This document shows positions 1-10,228 of a stretch of DNA of 64,000 bases, piece after piece; within the stretch, counting starts at the first letter, position 1, and the number at the start of each line of letters is the position of its first letter. The DNA comes from Lichtheimia corymbifera B2541 (taxonomy: Eukaryota; Mucoromycota; Mucoromycetes; Mucorales; Lichtheimiaceae). The translations under genes and the position numbers were made by a program. The DNA lies in contig JNEU01000651.1 of NCBI GenBank assembly GCA_000697475.1, forward strand, positions 1 to 64,000. Direction: 5' to 3'. The notes beneath the pieces are model-generated. The model ran no database searches, was not told where the DNA came from, and saw nothing but the letters and a program-made list of their open reading frames with translations.

Positions 1-251
1 AAGTAATAGAATATCCATAACATCATACATTGAATAAATCAACGCTAGTCATCTCGTGTATAATACAAGGACGCTATTAAGTGTTTATCTATCACATATC
101 GTGGCATACATCCGTTGTATATATTCAACTAGGCAAACATAGGTGTTAGTAGGCTCCTCCAGCATTGATGAATGATCCATATGTAGTACCTTCAAAATAT
201 GTAGTCATTTTATATATCATCAATCATATAAAATTAGCTATGTGCTATTCT

Positions 252-389
252 GTGACCAACGGTATAGGGTACCTGTGGTATATTGCGCTTTGGCGCAATT
301 TTACGCAGGTATCTTGCCTACCCCCGCTTGTGACCCTGCCAAAAATTTGGCGGGGGTGGTCACAATTTTCGGTGACCTGGTGACCAACG
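252..389. repeat. Hairpin-rich non-coding element bounded by a 10-bp direct repeat
   Basis: The 10-mer GTGACCAACG occurs at 252-261 and again at 380-389. Between the copies lie a perfect 7-bp hairpin (ATTGCGC / GCGCAAT, 282-299) and a longer one whose outer arms TTGTGACC (328-335) and GGTCACAA (358-365) enclose an inner perfect stem GCCAAA / TTTGGC (338-351). The GTGACC/GGTCAC word recurs several times. No ORF here looks coding. The arrangement could be a small mobile-element relic with target duplication or a structured repeat; I cannot tell which without other genomic copies. Confidence 0.45.
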
Positions 390-481
390 ATAATGATACT
401 TCCCAATGAACAAACACCACTCTCCATATAGCATCACTCTCACAGCATATGTAAAAACATGAAGTTGCCCGTTTCTTCAAA

Positions 482-1091
482 TTGCCATAATGAAGTGTCG
501 CGTCTTTATGAGAACAAGTTGATCAGCATGGCCGAGAGGACCTTCTGACCAAGTTTCATGTTCGGGATGGCCAATATCGGCGGGTGCGGTGCGTACATGT
601 ATCTATGTTTCCGTCCATACAGTTGGACGCCGCCATCCAAAACTTCATAATGAAGCGTGGCATCTTTATGAGGACGAAATTGCTTGTCGCGCTCGAAATT
701 ACCTTGCATGAAAGTTTCAGGCTCGAGATGGGCAATCTCAGGCTCAGGGAGCGTCGACCCTACTTTTGCCTAAATTTGGGCCGCCCCGCATTCAAAACAT
801 TTATAATGAAGCCTGCGATTTTTAAATGAATGAAGTTGCTCAGCATGTGCGAGAGTACCTTCTGACAAAGCTTCAGGTTCGAAATGGGGGATCCCAAGAA
901 ACTACATACTAATTGACTTTTTCATAAATCCGGCGCTTTCCAAATTTCCGTCCGTCATAGTAAACCCCACATTATACCCTCCCATTTAAAATTTTCAAAT
1001 GAAGCATGGCCTCTTTATTAATACAAAGTTGATCAGCATGACCAAGAGCATCTTGTGTGAAAGTTTCAGGTTGGAGAGGGTCAATCAAGGT
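482..1091. repeat. Four decayed tandem repeat units of about 155-195 bp
   Basis: Four similar blocks begin near 482, 642, 800 and 993. Each starts with a version of CATAATGAAG, then a CTTTATGAG-like word about 12 bases later, then TTGATCAGCATG or a variant, a block like ACCTTCTGAC, and AGTTTCAGGTTCGAGATGG or a variant about 60-75 bases in. The blocks keep the same order but differ by many substitutions and small indels. No continuous reading frame runs through them. They look like an old local tandem duplication, not a CRISPR array, since there are no short identical repeats with unique spacers. Confidence 0.6.
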
Positions 1092-1129
1092 CATGGATTC
1101 ATTTATAGTGTGCATAGTTTAGTCTGACT

Positions 1130-2112
1130 GTGCCTGACCAATTTAATTTCCACCTCTTCCACTTTGAGCTTCTTCCCTCTTCCTCCTCCCATTCCCAACT
1201 GTTACCCCATTCAAGTACAACTACAAGTGCAAACGATTGTCCTGCTTCAACCCATCATGTCAATCCTCCGAATGCCTTGATCCGGTTGTCTTGGACTGAA
1301 TGGCACACTCCATGGCACGTGCACCCCACTACTACAACACCCGCCTTTCTTGACACTGCACCTTCTGTTGTACACTCCTCAAACACGACCAATCGTAACA
1401 GCAAACATTCCAGCAATTGCTACCAGCAAGGTCTTCACTTCATTGACTCAAACAGCGTTCACAGCCTTATCACTCTACTACTACAACACATGCTCTTGTA
1501 CACGCCTCTGCCACAACCAAACGTAACAGCAGTTGCTATTAGCATGGTCTTCACAAGCTACCTGCAGGAACTTGCTTTGATACATACAGATTCCAATGGA
1601 TGGATGCCATATCAGCTATCAAACCCACTGAAATACAAACAATCTACACCTGGTTGAGCTGCGGTGGAAGATAATGACCAAGAAAGGATTGACCAGCATT
1701 CGGATGCGAGAAGGGAGCATATCAGCAGCGATCATATGGCTCTTTTCAATCAGCACATTGGATTTTATGGATGGGTGCAATCAAGTGCAATGATGAGATG
1801 CCCTGCAATGTTGCTCTGGTTACGTGTCTCGCTGTCAGCAAGGAAATGGATCATGTCACGTGGATATGTCTGAGGATGATGATGGATTGGATGGAATTGA
1901 CGAAGAGTGTTTTACAACCATGGATGACATTGCAATACTCGATTCAATGCATGCAGCAGCTATTTTGCAACATGGATGAAGGACGATTACGATGCAGCAA
2001 CCGAGAGTACAATGCCACAATCCTCCCTCTTTGTGGTTCACCCGTATCTTATCCAATTTACAATGCTATTTCTTTATCACCTTTACTTGATAAGCATCCC
2101 CCTACCATGTAG
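1130..2112 (+). other. Gene-poor stretch with unsupported ORFs, possibly a decayed gene
   Basis: A 175-codon open frame (1130-1657) is rich in Ser, Thr, His and Asn. It is followed by shorter frames at 1664-1873 and 1866-1979, the last giving an acidic peptide. The first frame contains an internal near-repeat: a segment around 1393-1435 and one around 1515-1555 both read roughly CGTAACAGCA...TTGCTA...AGCA...GGTCTTCAC. I recognise no family, and no convincing splice model joins the frames. It may be a degraded or rapidly evolving gene, or chance. Confidence 0.2.
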
Positions 2113-2640
2113 TATTCTTTATCTCCTTGATTGATTAAATGGGATTCAACATAATATTGAGGATATCATATTATCAGCCCTTGTGAACAAGATGTGGATC
2201 ACCTTGTTGGTTTCTGGAGTGAAAGGGGAAATAGGAATTTGAAGGTCGGGGGAAAGCGAGATTGGATCATTTGCATATCAAGGTATGTGTATGGCAAAAT
2301 GGTTCAATATCACATTCGGATGTAGGGGGTCGAGAGGTATAAAGGAACCAAATCCCATTTTTTCTCTTCAAGGTCATCCCACTGCACAAGGAGTGCATTG
2401 TTCGTTTTTGGAAGAGCAATTTTATTGATGTGTGCATTGTGGGAATAAAACGAAAGGTTGTTTAACAAACACCAGGTGCAGATTTGCTAGCAACTTTCTC
2501 GCCTTCCTTCTTGTTGGTGTGGTTGTAGTTGGTAGGATTAACATGAGCTGAGCTGTGAGCATGTTCACAAGTGATGTTGCTATCGTTGTTGTTATTCAGT
2601 GAGTTTACCTAATGTGGGGTAGAAGGATCACTATTCAAAC
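2113..2640. other. Intergenic; 3' flank of glutamate decarboxylase
   Basis: No coding signal seen. It lies directly downstream of the minus-strand glutamate decarboxylase stop, so part of it is probably that gene's 3' UTR. Confidence 0.5.
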
Positions 2641-4858
2641 TTACCGATGGTCCTCAACTGCCTTTTGATCCAGGGTATCCAAGGCTTTAAGTGCAGCCAA
2701 AATGTCACGGATCAAGATATCACAGCGAGAACGTGAGAAGTCTTCTCTAACCACGACACGCATCATCTTTTGATGTTCAAGCTTAGGGGCCATGGTATAG
2801 GCTGGAACAATCCATCCACGCTCACGAAGACGTGCAGCCACGTCAAATTCGTCATAGTGATGGGGAGCATTGAGGCGGAAAGCAACAAGTGGCAAACCAT
2901 AGCCTTGGCCTTGGCTGAGAATCTCGAATCGACCCGTGGCTTCAAGACGTTGGGCAAGATGATCGGAAATAGCCGTCAAGTTGGTCATGATCTTTTGGAA
3001 ACCAGCACGACCAAGACGAATTAGAATATAGTATTGGCCAATGATATGAGCGGCACCCTTGCTAAAGTTGAGAGTGAAAGAAGCCTATAAAGCATGTACA
3101 CATTTAGTAATCGTGTATGGCATGTCGATCATGATATAGCTTACCTGATCACTGCCAAGGTAGTTGATGTTGAAGATAAGCTCCTTGGGAAGGTATTCAG
3201 GGCTACGCCAAATGGCCCAGCCAACACCAGGATAAGTAAGACCGTACTTGTGACCGGAAGCATTGATGGATACAACGCGCTTCAAGCGGAAGTCCCTGTC
3301 AAGAAAAGAAATCACAGCGTTTGAGCATCCTCAATGGGATCAATTTTCCCATACACAAATGTACCCCTGAGCCTTACCATTCAAGTTCGGGAACAACAAA
3401 TGGAGCAACAAAGCCGCCACTACACAATGAATATCATCACATTAGAACAAACAACGACCTAGGTCCTGTAATCTGTATACCACTTACCTAGCAGCATCCA
3501 CGTGGATACCAACGTCCCAGCCATTGGCAGAGCACTTTTCTTCCAAGAGCTCGTTCAAAGTCTTGACATCTTCATAGTGACCAGTGTACTATACAAACCG
3601 ACAAGGGATGAGAAAACATGTTGATCAACAAGGGATCCAATCTACTCGCTTACCGTGGAACCAAGAATGGCACAGACACCGATAGTGTTTTCATCAACTT
3701 GATCCACAGCCTTCTTGGGATCCATATACAAAAGCTCCTCAGTGCAATCGATTTCTCTGGGTTCGATTTCAAGGTAACTGCATGAAAAACGAGCGCGTAT
3801 GTGTGTGAGAAAAAGATAAGATTCGTATGTGGATAATGAACGTACAGCAAAGCCTTGTGCCATGCTACCTGGCAGTTAGCTCCCAAGACCATATTGGGTT
3901 TTTCGGTGGAGAGACCCTTTGCCTTTCGGGCGTTTTGCCAACGGCGCTTCATTGCTAGAGTAGCAAGAATAATGGCTTCGGATGAACCAACGGTGGAGCA
4001 ACCAAGAGCTTCTTCTTCAGCATCATGCATAGGTGCATTGAACAAACGAGCAATCATATTGACGCAGCGGTTCTATTTTCCATGATGAGACAATGATTAA
4101 TCGTAGCCACAAAATTGCGCCCGACCCCTTTTTTAAACAATTTTCCGCCCTGTCCCGGTTCACTTTCCCGACATGGTACACCATGCTACTGCTGCTACTA
4201 CTTACGCAAAGCTCGGCTGATTGGGGATATTCTTCATAATCGATAAAGTTCTTGGAAATGTTTTCAGCCATCAACTTTTCAGCTTCTTCTTCCATGAAGG
4301 TGGTGACAAAACTGGCAAGGTTCAGGGCAGGGTTGCCATCAAGCTATATAAATTTTCCTCATTTAGATAATTTTTACAACCACGCGACGTGTCTCATCAC
4401 TTACAGCAAGCTCGTCCTTGATCAAACGATAAGCAACATCTATGATCGAGGAAAACAACAACGCGTTGGTCAATCATCCATACGATACATACCCATCTTT
4501 GCACTTACTGGAAGGCATCTCTTCCTGCAACCGTGATAAACAATCATGAGGTCATCGAATCAGTGTTGGCTATATACATATATGATCATGCGGTGCCGTT
4601 CTTTACCTTGGGCATGTCGTATCTATCATATTGAAGATGATGAGTAAGGGTGCCGGGCACAAAAAGTGTTTTCTTAACTCACCTTGGGATCTCTTCAGTA
4701 GCCCAACGCGTACCATAGATGGTGGTGTTGTGATCCTTAAGGCTCTCATCGGCTTGATCACCGGAGAGACGGGCTATGGTAGATTATATGAGTATCCTGC
4801 TTTATATGACCAACGCTAGTTACTAACCATGAGAGATAGCGTTGGAAAGGAAAACCAT
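2641..4858 (-). CDS. Glutamate decarboxylase (PLP-dependent)
   Basis: Converts L-glutamate to GABA and CO2, the entry to the GABA shunt, in the cytosol. The gene is split into about nine exons. Exon 1 (4828-4858) begins [10 protein letters not shown], and its donor GTTAGT joins in frame to an exon containing [13 protein letters not shown], typical of the N-terminus of the family. The PLP-lysine region reads [17 protein letters not shown], with the lysine that forms the Schiff base. An upstream exon carries [17 protein letters not shown], and the last exon has the C-terminal small domain ([25 protein letters not shown]). Overall size of roughly 500-540 residues fits the family. The start is the only ATG that splices in frame, and a TATA-like sequence lies about 55 bp upstream. 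The downstream neighbour (UXT) is unrelated. The identification is firm; exact internal splice sites are not all checked. Confidence 0.93.
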
Positions 4859-4913
4859 AATGTGTGAAAAAGAAGTGAAACCTAAGGTCGTGGCAAAGAA
4901 GGGTGTGAAATGC

Positions 4914-4923
4914 CTTTATATAT
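4914..4923 (-). promoter_or_regulatory. TATA-like box of glutamate decarboxylase
   Basis: On the minus strand the sequence reads AATATATAAAG, about 55 bp upstream of the start codon at 4858. Position and sequence fit a core promoter; no experimental start site is known. Confidence 0.45.
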
Positions 4924-6564
4924 TAGTGGTGGATATGGGCTACCAGGAGAGGGAAGATGAATTTACACAGAGGTCTCGAGCGATGATTTGGGGGTAGGAC
5001 GAGCAAATCATCAACATACATTGAGAATAGGCATATGGGAGATCGCGAATCGAATCACGCGGAGGGTTGCTTGGCACAAATATGTTGCACAGGGTGTATA
5101 CGATTATGGTCAAGAGCATGCAACTAGAGCTTATTGGGGTGCTGTTCCCGATTTGTGCCTCCTCTTTTTCAATGCAAGTAATATGAACAGCAGCCTTGGG
5201 CAAGATGAGTGTATTGTCTCGCTCAATATTCATATACCAGTTTACGGGACTATGTATGCAAGGGGGATGCCTTATGCACAATGTCATCATGTCACTGCTT
5301 TTTACATTTTCCGGATACTTGGAAAATAGGTCTGTGCTTTCACAAGTATGCATTTTGTCATATATCAATGATCATTCCTTCTTCCTCAACTTGGTCGCCA
5401 TAATCGCCAAGTCTTTCTTCGGAGAGGACTTGTATACTGCAATAGGCAGAGAGCGTTGTTAGTCAAATTTCACCCGACGGGTATGCTGACAGCAAGAGTC
5501 CGAAGAAGAGACACGAGCAAGCGTGTTTTGGTTTTCCCGTACAAATAATACAGCAATAAAGTATGAAGCGAAAGCCAAGAGACAGGATTCTGCATCTGAA
5601 ACAAGTATCAAATATAAGCAAAAGAATTAAATGGAACGCTAGTGACCTCGATTCTAGTGCACTAGGATTCAAAGGCGCATGACCTGTCATTGCTTACATA
5701 TGTCACAGAGATAGATACAAGTGGCACATTCTATAGCAAATCGCCACACTTATTCCTCGTTCCCCCTATTTCTTTTGGTCCTTAAGCGGGATAGATCGGA
5801 TAAAAAGAACAGGCATGAGACATGCATACGATTGTAACACAAAGTTGTGTGCCGCACCCATCTCGGAGCTCAAGCACAAAAAGGCACTTTTATGCATTGC
5901 TCGTATTTACACACACACACGTAAAGGCATATGATGGTTCGGCAGTTTGCAGCGGCAAGTAGTTTATTTCAACGAAGAAGGATTATATTAAGCTAGTGAA
6001 TGGATATCCCCAACTCAGGTACGAGTAGCAATAACACTTTAGTCCCTACTGAGCGTGAAGCGGTAATAATGACCTCATCGATCAGCGCAACTAAATATAG
6101 GCAATTTTTCTCTTCGCGGCGTTAAGAGCAAATGAATGCAGGATGCTGTTCAACCATCTCACAGTGTGGCTAGGTTGTAACACCATTCACTCCACACACG
6201 CACGAACCTCGTCTCTTCCCACCCAACCTGCTGCCAACCACCATTCATCCTTTCTTCTTCTTGTATCCATCATAAGAGGCCCACATTGATAACCCAGTGT
6301 CTTTATGCGATAGGTGGCGTAAATGTCAGTGATCCCAAAGTATTTGACTGTTCCATGTCCCAAGAGTTGTGACGAAATACAGTGTCGTTGAACCTCACAC
6401 CCATCCAAGTGCTATGTACCCTCCTTGCAAACCATCCTTTCATCTCATCGCTCCTTGCCATTGATTCACCAACAGATCCGAAATGTCATCCCATATCCAT
6501 AAATCCGTCTTCCAGTACAATGTGTAAAGATCCATGTATTCGAAATGAACGTGTATATATGCTA
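4924..6564. other. Intergenic region, no gene supported
   Basis: Short open frames exist (for example 4988-5329 on the plus strand, which needs a TTG start), but none has a recognisable family, a good start or matching splice sites. A short CA run lies near 5911-5921. The left part is the promoter side of glutamate decarboxylase; the right end is the 3' flank of the UXT-type gene. Confidence 0.5.
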
Positions 6565-7580
6565 TCATCGATTCTGCAGTACTTCATTCATGGCCTCCAG
6601 GGTCTATCAAGATGAAATCAGACATTGATGACGATGGGACACATGGCTATGGTCAACTTACCAATTTGATATGGGCTCTTATCTTGTCAGCTTCTGCTGA
6701 ACGTTTATCCGCAATCCTGCAAGAGCATCATTAGGATGATATCCATGACATTCATGCATCGTTATACGTACTTGTCTAACCGCTCTACGTTCTTGTCGAT
6801 AAACACCATTGCCTCTTCCAATGTAAACTGAACATGCAATCCAAATCCAACGTTGACAAAGATGTATTGTGTATCGGGTCTACATGACAACATCCATGAG
6901 CACGTCGCGTCAATATAGACAACACCCCCCAACCACCTCCACTATATCACTCACATGTGAGCCTGCACATAAAACTGGTTGCCGATATCCGTCATGGTCT
7001 TCATTTCCTTCAAGTTGCAGTCTTGGATCGTTTGAATCTGTGCCTTGAGCTTTTGACTTGACCCATAGAAATCTTAGCCGACAATGGGGGCAGTGGCATG
7101 CGAAGGAGATCCACCTACTATTCAGATATAGTGCTGTAGATTGTATCCCGTGAATCGAGCACCGTCTTTAGGTTGGGTTTAAGCTTGAGATTAATAAACT
7201 CGTCATATTTGCTAAGCAATGTTGCAACGTTGTCTCGTGCCATAAATGTATCTGTGTTGGAAAAAGAAGTGTCCTGCATGACAGCTGGATTCCCCTTTCA
7301 TTGTAGCCAGGTGGCTTACGCTATTCATCCACCCTCCATATATACCCTTACTACATACATCCCTATCAACGTATCATGTTTTGGCTATATTCTTCATGAC
7401 TGGCAGTTAGTTTGAAGCTTGTTTATACACGCAATCCGCTATAGACACATACCCAACATACTCCTTGATGCGATGCTTGCAAGATATCTCATCCTCAGCA
7501 AACGCAGCAACGTAATCCTTCGGCTTATTGGCTTCCTTGTGAGCATCTAAAGCGACTACCCAAATGATATTGATTACCAT
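6565..7580 (-). CDS. UXT-type prefoldin-like protein
   Basis: UXT is an alpha-class prefoldin-like subunit of the URI/R2TP-associated complex and a transcription cofactor in animals. Six exons give about 174 residues: an N-terminal piece ending HRIKEYVG; then KYDEFINLKLNPNLKTVLD; a helix (SSQKLKAQIQTIQDCNLKEM) followed by the IGNQFYVQAH strand; PDTQYIFVNVGFG and FTLEEAMVFID; IADKRSAEADKIRAHIKL; and the tail TLEAMNEVLQNR. The order matches human UXT: coiled-coil arm, beta hairpin with V(N/A)xGxG, then coiled-coil arm. The intron at 7073-7134 has no GT donor but fits a GC...AG intron that restores the expected spacing. The chosen ATG at 7580 gives a hydrophobic first ten residues (MVINIIWVV), odd for this family, so the true start may be elsewhere. 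Confidence 0.78.
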
Positions 7581-8044
7581 CAACCTTGCAGGCTGGAATC
7601 CTCGCCATAATAACCCTCACAACTCCAGAGCATCTCCCAACTTGCCTTATATTGTTTCTTTTACATAACACCTTTCGTCTATTTATGGAGACCAAACCCT
7701 TGGTTGCTGCGACTATCTTGATCGATGAAATAACGATGAAACGCTGTCGCTACATATCATCATCACCTTGTCAACATGATAAAGCATTTTCCCATCTACT
7801 GCTATGCAATTCAATCTTTAATATCAAATGCGAGGAAGTCCCTATTCTAATATACTACAACAAATGTTCATTGTATCCATTGCCTAGCGGCATAAGATGA
7901 TGGTGGTGGTTGTGGTTGTCATGCTGGGATTTGGAGGATCCGGATCGGGACATGGAAACGCGGAGACGCGTGATCACCTGGATACAGGTACACCTGATTC
8001 ACCGCATTCTTTTCTATTCTACACAACACACACATACACACAAC
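7581..8044. other. Divergent promoter region between the UXT-type gene and RACK1
   Basis: About 460 bp separate the two divergent start codons. A CA-rich run (about 8025-8043) directly precedes the RACK1 ATG, and a GGTGGTGGTTGTGG tract lies near 7903-7917. No other gene is supported. Confidence 0.45.
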
Positions 8045-9863
8045 ATGACTGATACACTTGCATTCCGTGGTACTTTGGAAGGTAAAGAATCATTACACTA
8101 TTGATGGATGAGTGGATGGATGAATTGATGGATGGATGGATCATGGATTAACGTTGTCGTCTAGGTCACAACGGCTGGGTCACCTCCATTGTCACCTCTC
8201 CCGAAGCTCCCGACATGGTCATCTCGGCATCGCGCGGTAATTCTCCACGGCGATAGACAGCGAACCCAAAAGAGTGTCGTGGCTAATATATACTGGGGGT
8301 CTCATCAGACAAGTCTATTATCGTTTGGAATATCACAAGGTAAGTGTTTTGATCACGTGGTTTATCTTGATACTCATGCTGGTTAGGTGAGCCCCTTTTT
8401 TCTTTTGTAGTGAATGGGATGATGGTCTTGTGGGGGAAAAAAAGAGAGGAAGCAAGGATCTTGCAAACGCCTACTAGTTGAGGTGAATGCCGTTTCTTTG
8501 CGTGCCGTTTCTGTGTACCTTTCATTATACTCTGAAAAGAGGAAGGGGATAAGGATGGTCGACAGGAAATTGCTCACGATGGCCCTTTTACAGGGATGAA
8601 ATTAACTATGGCGTGCCTCGCAAATCCCTCCTTGGCCACAACCACTTTGTTGAGGACTTGGCCTTGTCATCCGACGGTCAATTTGTGCTTTCGGCTTCCT
8701 GGGACAAGACCCTTCGCTTGTGGGATCTCAACACTGGCACCACCACTCGTCGCTTTGTTGGTCATACCAATGATGTCCTCTCCGTTGCTTTTTCGGTTGA
8801 CAATCGTCAAATCGTTTCCTCCTCGCGTGATAAATCCATCAAATTGTGGAACACCTTGTAAGTATTATCGGATTGTTTATATGCGACTATGGCTAATGGT
8901 ATATGTATAGGGGTGAATGCAAGTATAATCTCGTTGAGGATGGTCACAGCGGCTGGGTTTCATGCGTTCGTCTTTCACCTAATCCTGCCAACCCTGTCAT
9001 TGTTTCCGGTGGCTGGGACAAGCTTGTCAAGGTAAGAAATCATCTTCAAGAGGAAATGGGAATGGCAAGCATTATGATGAACAACTTGAATATTTGCTAC
9101 TTCAGAAGCCATGAGTGGGCTTATGAGACCAACATACACATTCTGATATGCTGTCATTCTCATTATCCTTGATCGATACATCTTTATGATTCACACATGT
9201 CTAACGCTCAATTTACATTAGGTGTGTATCGATTCCTTGCTATTATATGCTCGTTGCCTTCTCCTCGTCTCTATAAGGATGACTTGTTTTATATATTTGC
9301 TACTTCAGAAACCCTGGAGAGTTGGGTTAATGCGAACGACTATACCACATGGCTGAAAGAGACATGTACCAAGGAGAATGAGCAGAGTGTATCTTGGGAT
9401 GACATGTTTTGCTAATAGATCTCTGTTGTTGTATGATTAGGTTTGGGACCTTACCAAGCTCAAGTTGCGTGCCAATTTCGTTGGACACAATGGCTATGTC
9501 AACGCCGTCACCGTTTCCCCTGATGGCTCGCTTTGTGCTTCTGCTGGCAAGGATGGTCAGGTGATCTTGTGGGATTTGAATGAGAACAAGCACTTGTACT
9601 CGCTTGATGCCAATGATGAAGTCCACGACCTTATCTTCTCCCCCAACCGCTACTGGCTTGTCGCTGCTACTGGTGCTTCCATTCGCATTTGGGATCTCGA
9701 GAACAAGAGCATTGTTGATGTTCTTCAACCTGAATTTACCAACAAGGGCAAGGTGCAAGATCCCCAGTGCTTGTCACTTGCATTCTCAGCCGATGGCAAC
9801 ACCCTCTACTCCGGCCATGCAGACAACTTGATCCGCGTCTGGCAGGTGTCTCGCACTTTGTAG
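8045..9863 (+). CDS. RACK1/Asc1/Cpc2: WD40 scaffold of the 40S ribosome
   Basis: A seven-bladed WD40 beta-propeller that sits on the small ribosomal subunit near the mRNA exit and scaffolds kinases. Six exons (8045-8081, 8165-8236, 8309-8339, 8594-8857, 8911-9031, 9441-9863) join in frame to 315 residues, the usual RACK1 length. Start [14 protein letters not shown] is typical. WD repeats are clear: [74 protein letters not shown] and [13 protein letters not shown]. The signature WDLN is present. Introns 1-4 are 53-254 nt, whereas intron 5 (9032-9440, 409 nt) is long because it carries two C/D box RNAs; intron 1 holds GGAT-type repeats (8104-8145). A RACK1/ASC1 intron is a known snoRNA host in yeast and animals. 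Confidence 0.97.
9069..9151 (+). ncRNA. C/D box snoRNA, U24/snR24 type, copy 1 (in RACK1 intron 5)
   Basis: The intron holds a complete C/D fold: terminal stem GCAT (9069-9072) / ATGC (9148-9151), box C ATGATGA (9074-9080), a 13-nt block ATATTTGCTACTT just before D' box CAGA (9103-9106), a small internal stem, C' box ATGAGA (9123-9128) and box D CTGA (9143-9146). The ATTTGCTACTTCAGA block matches my memory of the D' guide of yeast snR24, which is also housed in the ASC1 (RACK1) intron and directs 2'-O-methylation of the large-subunit rRNA. The stretch before box D differs from the yeast second guide. It is presumably processed from the spliced intron. Confidence 0.85.
9267..9363 (+). ncRNA. 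C/D box snoRNA, U24/snR24 type, copy 2 (in RACK1 intron 5)
   Basis: A second unit in the same intron shares an identical 18-nt guide plus D' block (ATATTTGCTACTTCAGAA at 9293-9310) with copy 1. Terminal stem GTCTCT (9267-9272) / AGAGAC (9358-9363) is perfect. Box C is AGGATGA (9276-9282, one mismatch from RUGAUGA), the C' candidate AATGCGA is at 9329-9335, the internal stem is AACCC / GGGTT, and box D CTGA is at 9353-9356. Outside the guide block the two copies have diverged almost fully, including the sequence before box D. Its box C is weaker than that of copy 1, so it may be expressed less or be decaying. Confidence 0.72.
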
Positions 9864-10228
9864 TTGCAATTACAATATAGCATAGCTCGGTTTATACTAC
9901 GGCATAAAACAACCTCCTTTTGCAAAATATCATTTCATTGTTACTCCCTTGCAGCAATTATTTCCTTCTTTCCTTTTCTGGTTCATTTTTCTAACACATG
10001 GCTGTTTCAACAAGCTTGCGGTTGTACCTTATATGCGGGTAAAGTGGATGTGCAGATGCAACAATGACTTGCAATACTTGTTCTGATTGTGCTTAGCTTT
10101 GTATCATTGGGTGGGCTCATGGTAAAGCAACATGGCATATCAAATGGCCCAAGACAAGCATATGCAAACTAGCATTTGATTATATTATAGTACGGGTAAG
10201 TGTACTACAGTTATCTCCCACAGGTTAA
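9864..10228. other. Intergenic between RACK1 and the MFS transporter
   Basis: Presumed RACK1 3' UTR followed by the upstream region of the transporter. The missing first exon of the transporter should lie here. A strong donor-like GTAAGT occurs at 10196 and an acceptor-like CCCACAG near 10217-10223, but I could not build an in-frame exon from them. Confidence 0.4.

Noticed and set aside
482..1091. CRISPR array
   Set aside because: Units are long and diverged, with no short identical repeats or unique spacers; the DNA is eukaryotic.
2770..3324. Plus-strand ORFs over glutamate decarboxylase
   Set aside because: They are antisense shadows of clear decarboxylase exons.
4988..5329. 113-codon plus-strand ORF
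   Set aside because: It depends on a TTG start, has no family resemblance and no splice context.
8410..8540. Possible C/D box RNA in RACK1 intron 3 (ATGATGG ... CTGA)
   Set aside because: No terminal stem, box C imperfect and spacing too long. The intron 5 units are far stronger.
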